Part shown: positions 26,433 through 34,853 of the stretch, in pieces
Numbering within the stretch: the stretch's first letter is position 1
Layout of the letters: every line of letters starts with the position of its first letter
Notes under the pieces: model-generated
The model's database searches: none
Told to the model about the DNA's origin: nothing
What the model saw: only the letters and a program-made list of their open reading frames with translations
Program-made: the position numbers and the translations under genes
DNA from: Compostibacillus humi
GTDB taxonomy: Bacteria > Bacillota > Bacilli > Bacillales > Amphibacillaceae
Assembly (NCBI RefSeq): GCF_014637175.1
Contig: NZ_BMEV01000030.1
Coordinates: forward strand, 1-39,398
Length of the DNA stretch: 39,398 nucleotides
Direction of reading: 5' to 3'

Positions 26433-27050
26433 ATGCTTCATGTTGACAATGTTAGTTTTCGTTATCCAAACCGCCCTTGGCTTTTCCGCAACCTCTCTTT
26501 GACCATTGATAAGGGAGAAATTGTCGGGATGTACGGAAAAAGCGGCATCGGCAAATCAACGCTTGCTAAAATTATTGCCGGATATATAAAACCTTTGCAA
26601 GGCGAAATTCGTATTTGTAATAATAAGCTTACCGGGGAAAAAATCTATCCGGTTCAATTAATTTGGCAGCATGCAGAACTGGTGATTAATCCGTCATGGC
26701 AAATGAAAAAAATTCTTGCTGAATCCCCTTATTTGAGTGAAGAAATGTTATCCTGCTTAGGCATTCAGTCTTCATGGTTAAGCAAATATCCCCATGAATT
26801 ATCGGGAGGGGAACTGCAGCGTTTTAACATTGCTCGGGCATTAGGAACGGATGCCCCCTTTTATATTGCTGATGAGATTACGAGTATGTTTGATGCGATT
26901 AGCCAAGCCCAAATTTGGCATAGCTTGTTGCAGGAAGTGGAACAACAACAAAAAGGCATGCTCGTCATCAGCCATAATCAAAAATTGCTGGAAAAAATTT
27001 GTCACCGCATTGTTCATTTTTCGGATCTCGCGATGGCGGATAGAGATTAG
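26433..27050 (+). CDS. Nickel/metallophore ABC ATPase (NikE/CntF-like), short
   Basis: A 205-residue ATPase with Walker A GKSGIGKST at residues 35-43, signature LSGGELQRF, Walker B FYIADEITSMFD (Ile instead of Pro after the Glu, as in CntF-like proteins) and H-loop ISHN. It lacks the C-terminal extension usual in OppF/NikE (about 250-320 residues), so it is a minimal nucleotide-binding domain. The start ATG has AAGGTGAG upstream. It completes the five-gene importer. Confidence 0.88.
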   Translation: MLHVDNVSFRYPNRPWLFRNLSLTIDKGEIVGMYGKSGIGKSTLAKIIAGYIKPLQGEIRICNNKLTGEKIYPVQLIWQHAELVINPSWQMKKILAESPYLSEEMLSCLGIQSSWLSKYPHELSGGELQRFNIARALGTDAPFYIADEITSMFDAISQAQIWHSLLQEVEQQQKGMLVISHNQKLLEKICHRIVHFSDLAMADRD

Positions 27051-27084
27051 CAGGTAACGTTGAGGAAAGGTGGTGGGGAATGCA

Positions 27085-27942
27085 ATGAAGAAACGAGAGA
27101 TAAAAGCAGCTTTTGTAAAGAAAAATCAAGAGCTATTTCAATGTCCCATTTGCCGCAGTTCGCTGGAAGTTGCAGAATTCCAACGATTCGTATGTTCCAA
27201 TGGCCACAGTTTTGATTTTGCCAAACAAGGGTATGTCAATTTGTTAACGAAACCGCCTAAAACAAAATATGATAAGACCTTATTTCAGGCAAGAAAAATC
27301 ATTATAAACGATAGCCCGTTATATAAAGATTTGCATCAGGTTATTGCTGAAAAACTGAATCAAATGGTACATGGAAAGTTCACGATTGCTGATTTAGGAT
27401 GTGGAGAAGGATCGCATCTGCAAAAAATCGGGAAACGTTTTGATGAAAATGTGACCGCCGTCGGCTTGGACATTTCGAAAGAAGGAATATTGCTCGCTGC
27501 AAAATCGTACGAAAAACCGATATGGCTTGTTGGAGATTTGGCCCAGTTGCCGTTTCAGAATAGATCTATTCATGTCATATTAAATATTCTATCTCCTTCT
27601 AATTATCAGGAGTTTACAAGGGTTTTATCGGCGGATGGTGCCATTTTGAAAGTCGTTCCCGGAAGCAATTATTTGCAGGAATTGCGGAAAATATTTTTTG
27701 CGGAAGAGAAAAAAGATAGCACACAAAATACGAGAGCTCTTTTTCAAAAACATTTTGAGCTTATCGAAGTAATCAATATTCATCGTACATATTCGATTTC
27801 CGAAGAACATGTGGAGTCATTATTGCATATGACCCCATTATTATGGTCGGTGGATTCGGAACAGCTGGAAAAGGCAGGCAAACAGCTGAAAGAGATTACG
27901 GTTGATTTGGATATTTTAGTCGGCCGCCATAACACGTTGTAG
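27085..27942 (+). CDS. RlmA-family 23S rRNA guanine-N1 methyltransferase
   Basis: A 285-residue protein. The N-terminal zinc finger has C20-P-I-C23 with C37 and H41 (CSNGH), followed by the family motif GYVNLLTKPPK. The SAM-binding site is IADLGCGEGSHL, with the post-motif NILSPSNYQEFTRVL. RlmA enzymes methylate a guanine in hairpin 35 of 23S rRNA (G745 in Gram-negatives, G748 in Gram-positives for the RlmAII/TlrB type). In the latter case it can affect tylosin-class macrolide sensitivity. The GTG at 27070 sits inside the Shine-Dalgarno, so ATG 27085 is the start. It follows the transporter by 34 nt and may be cotranscribed without functional link. Confidence 0.88.
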   Translation: MKKREIKAAFVKKNQELFQCPICRSSLEVAEFQRFVCSNGHSFDFAKQGYVNLLTKPPKTKYDKTLFQARKIIINDSPLYKDLHQVIAEKLNQMVHGKFTIADLGCGEGSHLQKIGKRFDENVTAVGLDISKEGILLAAKSYEKPIWLVGDLAQLPFQNRSIHVILNILSPSNYQEFTRVLSADGAILKVVPGSNYLQELRKIFFAEEKKDSTQNTRALFQKHFELIEVINIHRTYSISEEHVESLLHMTPLLWSVDSEQLEKAGKQLKEITVDLDILVGRHNTL

Positions 27943-27962
27943 GATGACCGGAGAGCCGAAAA

Positions 27963-28009
27963 GATAAGCGGCAGAAACGCTCAGCAAATGCGTGTTTCTG
28001 CCGCTTATC
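27963..28009. terminator. Bidirectional terminator with 16-bp perfect stem
   Basis: Arms at 27963-27978 and 27994-28009 pair perfectly. ATTTTTT follows on the plus strand. It ends the lar/transport/rlmA block and the convergent HlyC/CorC-type gene. Confidence 0.93.
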
Positions 28010-28016
28010 ATTTTTT

Positions 28017-29321
28017 CTAAATGGCAACCGATTCGGTCATCGCCTTCGTTACTTCCAAATATTGAATATGGTGTCCTTCCAATTCTTGCACTTTAAACAG
28101 GTAACCTTCATATTCTAATTCAGTACCGACTTCATATTCATAAATTTGGGTAATAAACCATCCGCCGATTGTATCTACTTCTTCATTGGAAATTTCAATG
28201 TTCAGTAGTGCGTTCACATCCTCGATGAGAACTTTGGAATCGATTATATAATGATCTTCATTTATTTTTCGGATTTCTGCCACTTCATCGTCGTCAAATT
28301 CGTCACGGATTTCGCCGACGATTTCTTCTAGTATGTCTTCAACGGTTACTAATCCGGATGTTCCTCCATATTCATCGATCAGTATCGCCATATGAATCCG
28401 TTCTTTTTGCATTTTAACGAGCAAGTCATGGACACGAATCGTTTCAATAACTTGGATAATTGGATTAATGAACGACTCAATCTGGAATTCTTCATTTTGA
28501 ATCGCAGCAATAAGAAATTCTTTTGCGTTGATAAAGCCGATAATATTATCCTTATCTCCGTCGTAAACGGGATATCGGGTATAGTTTTCCGATTTGATCA
28601 GGTCAACGATATCTTCGTAAGTGCTGTCTTTCGGAATGGCTATAATTTCCGTCCGCGGAACCATAATTTCCTTCGCGATTCTTTCATCAAATTCAAAAAT
28701 ATTATTAACGAATTTTAGCTCATCTTTATTGATTTCCCCGCTTTTATAGCTTTCCGATAGCAGAATTCGCAGTTCTTCTTCAGAATGGGCAGTTTCATGT
28801 TCGGATGCGGGTTTTAAGCCAAAAATTCCCACTAATAATCGCGCTGAACCGTTTAATAGCCAGATGAACGGATACAGCAGCCGGTAAAACCAAATCATTG
28901 GTTTTGCTGTAAGAAGGGTGATTGTTTCCGCCTTCTGAATTGCAACGGTTTTTGGAGCAAGTTCCCCGATGACGACGTGGATAAAGGTCGATAATAAAAA
29001 TGCAATGGCAACAATCAATACACTGGATAGGGACGGACTGACGTTAAAAAAACGCAGGATAGGGGATAGAATGACTTCAAAAGTGGATTCCCCAACCCAT
29101 CCAATTCCTAGAGCCGTGACAGTAATCCCGAGCTGACAGGCGGATAAGTATTCGTCTAAATGGCTTGTGACGATTTTTGCAGAAGCGGCCCCTTTTTTTC
29201 CTTCCAATACTAATTGGTCAATCTTCGAAGACCGGACCTTGACGATGGCAAACTCGGTTGCAACAAAAAATGCAGTAAAAATAATAAGGATAACAAATAT
29301 TATCAGGTTAACGGTTGTCAA
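28017..29321 (-). CDS. HlyC/CorC family transporter (CNNM-CBS-CorC_HlyC)
   Basis: A 434-residue membrane protein. The N-terminal CNNM/DUF21 domain (about 1-190) has membrane helices and the family motif [17 protein letters not shown], with [19 protein letters not shown]. Two CBS motifs follow (about 207-335, [14 protein letters not shown] and [21 protein letters not shown]), then a C-terminal CorC_HlyC domain. Related proteins export Mg2+ or influence Mg/Co/Na homeostasis (YhdP, MpfA type). The only possible start is TTG 29321, because an in-frame TAA lies four codons upstream. The ribosome binding site is unusual and is described separately. A MerR gene lies upstream on the same strand. Confidence 0.9.
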   Translation of the reverse strand: MTTVNLIIFVILIIFTAFFVATEFAIVKVRSSKIDQLVLEGKKGAASAKIVTSHLDEYLSACQLGITVTALGIGWVGESTFEVILSPILRFFNVSPSLSSVLIVAIAFLLSTFIHVVIGELAPKTVAIQKAETITLLTAKPMIWFYRLLYPFIWLLNGSARLLVGIFGLKPASEHETAHSEEELRILLSESYKSGEINKDELKFVNNIFEFDERIAKEIMVPRTEIIAIPKDSTYEDIVDLIKSENYTRYPVYDGDKDNIIGFINAKEFLIAAIQNEEFQIESFINPIIQVIETIRVHDLLVKMQKERIHMAILIDEYGGTSGLVTVEDILEEIVGEIRDEFDDDEVAEIRKINEDHYIIDSKVLIEDVNALLNIEISNEEVDTIGGWFITQIYEYEVGTELEYEGYLFKVQELEGHHIQYLEVTKAMTESVAI

Positions 29322-29356
29322 TGAAACGTCTTACCGAAGTAAGACAAACACCTCCT
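29319..29356 (-). promoter_or_regulatory. Shine-Dalgarno separated from TTG start by a UUCG hairpin
   Basis: On the minus strand AGGAGGTG (29356-29349) is followed by TTT, the hairpin GTCTTAC-TTCG-GTAAGAC (29345-29328), GTTTCA, and TTG (29321-29319). Linear spacing from AGGAGGTG to TTG is 27 nt, too long for initiation. With the 18-nt hairpin folded it becomes 9 nt. The C(UUCG)G loop is an extra-stable tetraloop. Confidence 0.7.
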
Positions 29357-29372
29357 AAATTTTTCAAAAATA

Positions 29373-29744
29373 TTAATTAATAAAAGAAAGCAATGTTTTA
29401 ACTAACGATAAACTGTCCTGGGACAGTTTGGATTTAAACTCTTTATATTTTTCTTCATCGTTTTTTTCCAAATGGTCCAATACTTCGGTCATTTCTTTTT
29501 CTAAGTCCTTTATCTTTAGGCGAAGTTCGAGCACATCCACTTCTTCAGCATATTTTTCGATAATTTTTTCTTTAATTTTATCTAAAGACATTCCTTTTGC
29601 CTTGCAGTCTTCAATAAATTGAATTCTTTCCACAGACGAATAATCGTAATAGCGATAATTTGAAGGGGAACGTTCTGCTTTCAACAAACCGAGATTCGTG
29701 TAATAATCAACGGTTCTTTTCGTTACGTTAGCCAACTCAGCCAA
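29373..29744 (-). CDS. MerR-family regulator, N-terminus possibly frameshifted
   Basis: A MerR-type regulator: helix-turn-helix ELANVTKRTVDYYTNLGLLK, wing SPSNYRYYDYSSVERIQFIE, then a coiled-coil dimerisation helix (about residues 50-105). No metal-binding cysteine is present, so it probably senses something other than copper or zinc. The coordinates use TTG 29744, which cuts off helix 1. In frame upstream the codons continue as AEKLRIGELAEL without a start. The well-placed ATG at 29773 (GGAGGG upstream) is one base out of frame; one extra G would give MGAEKLRIGELAEL. It lies just upstream of the HlyC/CorC gene on the same strand and may regulate it. Confidence 0.8.
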   Translation of the reverse strand: MAELANVTKRTVDYYTNLGLLKAERSPSNYRYYDYSSVERIQFIEDCKAKGMSLDKIKEKIIEKYAEEVDVLELRLKIKDLEKEMTEVLDHLEKNDEEKYKEFKSKLSQDSLSLVKTLLSFIN

Positions 29745-29907
29745 CTCTCCGATTCTTAACTTTTCTGCCCCATCATTATCCCTCCGAACTAAAACGTGAT
29801 GGTTATGATTTTAGTATATTCTAGTTTACTAGTTATTTCAATATAATATTCTTTTCTATTTAGGGCAGGATTGTTTATTAAGAGGTGTCTGTTCTGCTTT
29901 GCCAAAT

Positions 29908-30270
29908 TTAAAGGGCTTGTATCATTTCAACCCGGTTTCCGAATGGATTGCGAAATTCGAGACGGTCGTATTTTGGAATCGGGATAGCTTCAGTTATTTT
30001 TATCTGATTTTTTTCCAGCTTATTTCTCCAATATGCCAGATTGTCTACTTCATAGGCAATGTGGGCTTTTGTTTTATAACGGTCAACACCATCCTCTATA
30101 CCGACATGGACATCTATATTTCCGGCTTCTAGCCAAAATCCGCCGCGTCTTTTAAGGGAATCGGGTTTTTCTTTTTCATTTAAGCCAAGTATGCCGCAAT
30201 AAAATTGTTTAGCTTTCTCTTCTGTACCTTTCGGGATAGTAATTTGCACATGATGAACCGAACAAATCAT
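29908..30270 (-). CDS. VOC family protein (glyoxalase-like)
   Basis: A 120-residue single VOC module: VHHVQITIPKGTEEKAKQFY, FWLEAGNIDVHVG, AHIAYEVDNLAYWRNKLEKN, and the C-terminal FRNPFGNRVEMIQ. His at the start (HHVQI), His in DVHVG and Glu in NRVEM match the usual metal ligands. It is a possible lyase or dioxygenase-like enzyme; substrate unknown. A good AGGAGGG precedes the ATG. It stands alone. Confidence 0.85.
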   Translation of the reverse strand: MICSVHHVQITIPKGTEEKAKQFYCGILGLNEKEKPDSLKRRGGFWLEAGNIDVHVGIEDGVDRYKTKAHIAYEVDNLAYWRNKLEKNQIKITEAIPIPKYDRLEFRNPFGNRVEMIQAL

Positions 30271-30434
30271 AATAAACCCTCCTATAATGAATCCTTCTAT
30301 CTTTCATCATATACGGGTTTATGTATTAAATAAAATATTCATTTTTTATTATTCCTGATAAGAATTTCTTATTGTTTTAGCCATGCAAAGGAGGGAGGGG
30401 AAGAATCGATAAGATTTGCGGAGTGAAATAAGGG

Positions 30435-30464
30435 GAAGGATGCAGAAAATATCCGCTATCCTTC
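30435..30464 (-). terminator. Stem-loop at the end of the DUF2383 gene
   Basis: GAAGGAT (30435-30441) pairs with ATCCTTC (30458-30464), overlapping the TAG stop of the minus-strand gene. The tail CCCCTTATTTC is weakly T-rich. Confidence 0.4.
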
Positions 30465-30887
30465 ATGATGCAGCAAGTTTTGCAGCATGGTGACATGGTT
30501 TTTGTCACGGGAAAGAATTTCTTTTACAATAGCAAGGCTTTCTTCATCAAGGTCCCCGTCAAGGAGTTTTTGGGAAATTTCGATTCCCCGCTCTTCACCG
30601 GCGATAGCGTCTTTTAACATCTCTTCCGTTCCGGCTGTCGGTTTAAGCTTTTTCATCCATTGGACGACAGAGCCTTTTACACCTGGATTATTGACAGGTT
30701 TCCCGCCAAGATTTTGAATCCGTTCAGCGAGAATTTCAGCATGATGCTTATGTTCCTGCTGGATTTGCTGAAAGATTTTTTTAATCGATTCATCGTCAGT
30801 CCGGTGGATATAGTCATCGTACGTGTGAATGGCCATATAATTTCCTTCCAGAAACTGATTTAGTTCTTCGATAATCTTTTCACTCAT
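30456..30887 (-). CDS. DUF2383 ferritin-like four-helix protein
   Basis: A 143-residue all-helical protein. The Glu/His pattern across the helices (ELNQFLEGNYMAIHTYDDYI, QQEHKHHAEILAERI, AGEERGIEISQKLL, RDKNHVTMLQNLLHHE) matches the DUF2383/PA2169-type ferritin-like fold with a potential di-iron centre. Members are linked to stress or spore conditions in Bacilli; the role is not established. AAAGGAG precedes the ATG with good spacing. The C-terminal histidines may be metal-linked. Confidence 0.83.
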   Translation of the reverse strand: MSEKIIEELNQFLEGNYMAIHTYDDYIHRTDDESIKKIFQQIQQEHKHHAEILAERIQNLGGKPVNNPGVKGSVVQWMKKLKPTAGTEEMLKDAIAGEERGIEISQKLLDGDLDEESLAIVKEILSRDKNHVTMLQNLLHHEG

Positions 30888-30944
30888 CGTATCAATCTCC
30901 TTTATATGGACATATTATTTGCGGCAAAAAGGAAAATATACCCT

Positions 30945-30974
30945 TTACCATCGGTACCTGGCACCTGTTACAAT
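30945..30974 (+). promoter_or_regulatory. Candidate promoter of the WYL regulator gene
   Basis: TTACCA (30945-30950), an 18-nt spacer and TACAAT (30969-30974) lie 20 nt upstream of the start. GGTACC occurs within the spacer. Confidence 0.35.
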
Positions 30975-30993
30975 ATAAGAAGGGAGGTATTTT

Positions 30994-31998
30994 ATGAGAA
31001 AGTTAAAGAAAACAGAAAGAATCCTTGGTCTCATCAATGTGTTAAAAAAATTTACCGATGAAGAAAATGAGTTAAAAATCCGGGAGATTATGGAGCATTT
31101 GCAGGAAGAGTTTGGCGAGGACTTTGAAATTCATGAAATGTCTGTTTCCCGGGATTTAAAGGAATTGCAGCAGTCACGATACATCGACTTAATCGTAAAT
31201 TCTGACGGCGAAGGGAAACCGAAGTATTACAGCTATAAAAATCGGCTTTTTGAGATTCAGGAATTGCGGCTTTTAATGGATGCCATCAGTTCAGCCCGCT
31301 TTATTACAAAAAGCGAAAAAGAAAAGATGATAGCTAAAATAAAGCAGCTGACGAGCATTCCGCTGGCAAATAACCTCGTAAATGAAATATATATAGACGA
31401 CTACGCCATTGATGAAGCAAAAACAGTGAAATACAGAATTTTTTCTTTACATAATGCCATTCAGGAAAAGAAGGTCATCCGTTTTATTTACGGGCGGTAC
31501 AATATTGATAAAGAGTTTGTCTTGAGCAATGATGGAAAGCCGAGAGTACTTCATCCGTACGCCCTTATTTGGAAAAATGATTATTATTATTTAATCGGAA
31601 AGTATGAAAAAGAGGGAGAAATGGTTCACTTTAGAGTTGATCGGATGGTTGACGTGGAGGTGACGGACGAAACTTTTGAGCTGGATCCGGATTTTGAAAT
31701 TTCCAGCTATGTCCGACAGCTTTTTCACATGTTTGCTGGTGTGGAAAAAACGCTGAAAGTCCGTTTCCATAACAGGCTGATTAATGTTATCATTGACCGA
31801 TTCGGCAAAAACATTTCGGTTAAAAAGGATGGAGAAGACTTCTTCATAATTGAAACGAAAGCGATGATTAGTGACGGTCTTGTCAGCTGGCTGCTCACGT
31901 GGGGAAACAATGCGCAAGTCATCGAACCCCCGGAATTAGTGGAAAAATTAAAAGATGAAAGCAAAAAAATTTATGACCTGTATCATAGTGAAAAATAG
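30994..31998 (+). CDS. WYL-domain transcriptional regulator
   Basis: A 334-residue protein. The N-terminal winged helix (KKTERILGLINVLKKF and MSVSRDLKELQQSRYIDLI) binds DNA. The WYL domain has LHPYALIWKNDYYYLIGKYE and FRVDRMVDVEVTDETF, followed by the WCX-type extension (LKVRFHNRLINVIIDRFG). WYL domains bind nucleic acids or nucleotides and regulate stress or defence genes. It stands alone, with no defence cassette next to it. Good AGGGAGG at the start. Confidence 0.88.
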   Translation: MRKLKKTERILGLINVLKKFTDEENELKIREIMEHLQEEFGEDFEIHEMSVSRDLKELQQSRYIDLIVNSDGEGKPKYYSYKNRLFEIQELRLLMDAISSARFITKSEKEKMIAKIKQLTSIPLANNLVNEIYIDDYAIDEAKTVKYRIFSLHNAIQEKKVIRFIYGRYNIDKEFVLSNDGKPRVLHPYALIWKNDYYYLIGKYEKEGEMVHFRVDRMVDVEVTDETFELDPDFEISSYVRQLFHMFAGVEKTLKVRFHNRLINVIIDRFGKNISVKKDGEDFFIIETKAMISDGLVSWLLTWGNNAQVIEPPELVEKLKDESKKIYDLYHSEK

Positions 31999-32350
31999 TC
32001 CCTTTAGGACCGTTTCCAAAAGTGTTTGTTTGGGGAGGAGTCGCTTTTCTGCAACCATGAGCAAAAACGGCTTTGAACCATTTGCCCGAGAAATGAAGGA
32101 TTGGATTGCCTGTTAATTCTCCGTTGTTATATGCCCATATGAATCCCTAACTAAAAAACAGGAAGGTACAGGTGCTCTCGGCACTAAACATATGCTAAGC
32201 ACATAACTGGCGGTTGAAAAAAGAATAAGAATCAGCAGAACATGGAGTTCAGGGGTTTTCAAGTCCCTGAACTTCTTTCTTTTGCCTTATTTTTAAGTAT
32301 ATTCATGGAATTTTGTTACAAACTATTTAACAAACAAGGAGGTGAACCGG
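31999..32350 (+). other. Gene-free gap with a terminator-like hairpin
   Basis: A 350-nt stretch between the WYL and DUF378 genes. It holds a hairpin (AGTTCAGGG 32246-32254 with CCCTGAACT 32265-32273) followed by TTCTTTCTTTT. It may end the WYL transcript or attenuate the DUF378 gene. A 19-codon ATG frame at about 32057 has no spaced ribosome binding site. No recognised riboswitch or tRNA. Confidence 0.55.
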
Positions 32351-32665
32351 ATGACTTTTTTAAGAAATCTTGCAATTGCTTTAATGGTTATCGGAGCGAT
32401 AAATTGGGGTTTGATCGCTTTTTTTCAGTTTGATTTGGTTGCAGGCTTATTTGGCGGACAAGACGCATTTTTATCCCGTGTAGTATATGGACTCGTTGGG
32501 TTAAGTGGTTTATATTATGTTATTTCGCTCTTTACCGGAGAACGGTCTGATTTGGCAGTTGGGAATCCTGATTTCCGGACAGAATTTGCGGAAGATGACG
32601 ATTTTGCAGATTTGACAATGGAAGACGATACATCATACCGCCGCCCGACGGAAAGGGATGAATAG
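32351..32665 (+). CDS. DUF378 small membrane protein (YuzA-like)
   Basis: A 104-residue protein. The DUF378 core is in the first 60 residues: FLRNLAIALMVIGAINWGLI, then LVAGLFGG and SRVVYGLVGLSGLYY, with two membrane helices. An acidic soluble tail of about 35 residues (FAEDDDFADLTMEDD) is longer than in YuzA. Function unknown. ATG 32351 has AGGAGG 8 nt upstream; the GTG at 32342 is part of that site. Confidence 0.88.
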   Translation: MTFLRNLAIALMVIGAINWGLIAFFQFDLVAGLFGGQDAFLSRVVYGLVGLSGLYYVISLFTGERSDLAVGNPDFRTEFAEDDDFADLTMEDDTSYRRPTERDE

Positions 32666-32683
32666 CAGCAAAGCTAAAGTAAA

Positions 32684-32724
32684 AAACAGATAGGGGTTTT
32701 ACATACACCCCCATCTGTTTTTTT
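32684..32724 (+). terminator. Terminator of the DUF378 gene
   Basis: AAACAGAT-A-GGGGT pairs with ACCCC-C-ATCTGTTT (one mismatch), followed by a T run. It also lies at the end of the convergent DUF1292 gene. Confidence 0.88.
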
Positions 32725-32741
32725 CGTGCCGCCCGTGATAC

Positions 32742-33002
32742 TTATTCCAATATTTCATCAAAGGCTTTTGACACTTTTTCAAATTCTTCATCCGACTCAA
32801 TTGCATCAAGATCTCCATCAGCATCGACTTTTAGAAAGAAAATATCGATATCTTCGTCATTATCTTCCTCCAAATCTTCCACAAAGCTGACGGCAATATA
32901 TTCTGTCCCCTCTAAATTTACTTTCGCCAGCACTTCAACCAGCTGCTCCTCTTCGGATTCATCCGTAATGGTAAAGATTTCTCCTACTTCAATATTGTCC
33001 AT
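32742..33002 (-). CDS. DUF1292 protein (YrzB-like)
   Basis: An 86-residue very acidic protein of the DUF1292 family: the N-terminal DNIEVGEIFTITDESEEEQL and YIAVSFVEDLEEDNDEDIDI are typical of YrzB. In Bacilli a YrzB-type gene normally lies with yrrK and yrzL in a different cluster, so this is probably a second paralog. Function unknown. AAGGAGG precedes the ATG. Confidence 0.85.
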   Translation of the reverse strand: MDNIEVGEIFTITDESEEEQLVEVLAKVNLEGTEYIAVSFVEDLEEDNDEDIDIFFLKVDADGDLDAIESDEEFEKVSKAFDEILE

Positions 33003-33219
33003 AATCTTAGCCTCCTTTTATGAACTATAAGCAGTGTTGCCATCTGAGCCTCAAGTTCATACCTTTGGACACATTTTTTACGGTAATCCCGGATTTAAAA
33101 AGAGAAAAGTAAAATCCAATCGCAATTTATTTAACAAAATGTCTAAAGAGGAATAAAGGGATTTTTGTTATTCTAAAAGTTACGAATATTCCGTATTGAA
33201 TTAAAAAGGAGGAGGAGCA

Positions 33220-34827
33220 ATGGATAAAGCAGATATTATCTTGCAGGGAAACCAAATTTTTACTGGGAAAAAATTCCTCTCCGGTTCCATTATGATTAAA
33301 CACGGAAAAGTCATGGATATCCTTCCAAATAGAGAAGTTGAACCATATATCGGTACGGATACAAAAGTGTTCTCCTTTGAAGAAGAGACGATTCTTCCTG
33401 GATTTCATGATTTTCACATCCATTTAACATTAGGCTGCCTGTTTGATGATTACGTCAATTTGAGCAAGGCGCGATCAGCAAGGGAAACGGCAGAAATGGT
33501 AAAAGCGTTTGCTGACAAGCGGCCGGATGATCCGTGGATTCTTGGATTTAGCTGGTATCACGTCTTTTGGGATGAAAAAGTGATGCCTGATAAGTCGATT
33601 TTGGATGAACTGATTCCGGACAGGCCAGTATTCCTTTTGAATGCTGAATGCCATGGAGCATGGCTAAACAGCAAAGCTCTTGAAATAGCAAAGATTCATG
33701 AACATACACCTGACCCACCATTTGGCACGATTGTTAAGGATGAAAATGGACAGCCGACGGGAATATTGCTCGAAACCGCGATGAAATTGGCAGTCGAAGC
33801 GTTCGATATACCGGCTCCTAAAGCAAAGACGCTGATGAAGCGGTTTATTGACAAAGCGAATCGCCTCGGCATTACTTCCGTTTCTGATATGCTGCCGCTG
33901 CCGGGATTTGAACTGGGCGATCTCTCATTATACAAATCCTTTGAAGATGAAGGAGAGCTGACAGTCCGGACCTTTTTCTTGAGCCCTTTAAACGGCGATT
34001 TGGAAACCGCAAGAGAGTTAAGAGACACATACCGGTCCGATACATTGAAGTTTTCGGGACTAAAGCAATTTCTCGACGGAGTACCGACGACATATACGGC
34101 TTATATGGTAGAACCATATTCGGACAAGCCGTCCACAAAAGGGGAACCGTTCCTGCCTGTAGAGACATTAAGGGATTGGGTTGTACAGGCTGATAAGGAA
34201 AAATTCCGCATCCGTCTGCATGCATGCGGTGATGGAGCCGTTCGATTAGGACTGGATTTGTATGAAGCAGCACGCAAGGAAAATGGTTTGCGGGATTCTC
34301 GCCATACGATTGAACATATCGAGGTTATTCATCCAAATGATATCCCGAGGTTCCATCAATTAGACGTCATTGCCTCAATGCAGCCGGAACATTTGGCCAT
34401 TTCCGATGAGTTTAGCGACAATTCCTATCTGGACCGGTTAGGCAAAGAGCGGGAAAGGTATACATGGCCGATAAAAACCCTCGCAGACAGCGGCGCAAAA
34501 TTAGCTTTTGGCAGTGATTTTCCGGTTGTCGAAATTAATCCGTGGCTGGAAGTTTACCGGGCGGTAACGAGAAAGTTTAATGACGGGCTTCCGGAAACAG
34601 GATGGAATCCGAATGAGAAGATTAGCCTGCAGGATACGATTCGTTACTACACGCTCGGCCCGGCCTATGGAAATTTCATGGAAGACCGCTTAGGAACTTT
34701 GGAAGCCGGCAAATTGGCAGACATTATCGTCGTTGACCGCAATATCTTTGCAGTGGAACCGGAAGCATTGCTGGAAACAAAAACGAAATTGACCATTATG
34801 GATGGAAAGGTCGTGTATGAAGACTAA
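33220..34827 (+). CDS. Amidohydrolase (YtcJ-like, amidohydrolase 3 family)
   Basis: A 535-residue metal-dependent amidohydrolase. Metal ligands are visible: HDFHIHL (HxH after strand 1), HACGDG, HTIEHIEV and the Asp of AFGSDFPV. The small N- and C-terminal beta domains (DIILQGNQIFTGKKF, ADIIVVDRNIFAVEPE) are typical of YtcJ/NfdA-like enzymes, which hydrolyse N-formyl or other amide bonds. It is the first of a three-gene operon with a nitrilase-type hydrolase and an APC permease, suggesting catabolism of an imported amide or amine. AAGGAGGAGG precedes the ATG. Confidence 0.88.
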   Translation: MDKADIILQGNQIFTGKKFLSGSIMIKHGKVMDILPNREVEPYIGTDTKVFSFEEETILPGFHDFHIHLTLGCLFDDYVNLSKARSARETAEMVKAFADKRPDDPWILGFSWYHVFWDEKVMPDKSILDELIPDRPVFLLNAECHGAWLNSKALEIAKIHEHTPDPPFGTIVKDENGQPTGILLETAMKLAVEAFDIPAPKAKTLMKRFIDKANRLGITSVSDMLPLPGFELGDLSLYKSFEDEGELTVRTFFLSPLNGDLETARELRDTYRSDTLKFSGLKQFLDGVPTTYTAYMVEPYSDKPSTKGEPFLPVETLRDWVVQADKEKFRIRLHACGDGAVRLGLDLYEAARKENGLRDSRHTIEHIEVIHPNDIPRFHQLDVIASMQPEHLAISDEFSDNSYLDRLGKERERYTWPIKTLADSGAKLAFGSDFPVVEINPWLEVYRAVTRKFNDGLPETGWNPNEKISLQDTIRYYTLGPAYGNFMEDRLGTLEAGKLADIIVVDRNIFAVEPEALLETKTKLTIMDGKVVYED

Positions 34828-34853
34828 AACTCTCTTAAAGAAGGAGGACAGCA

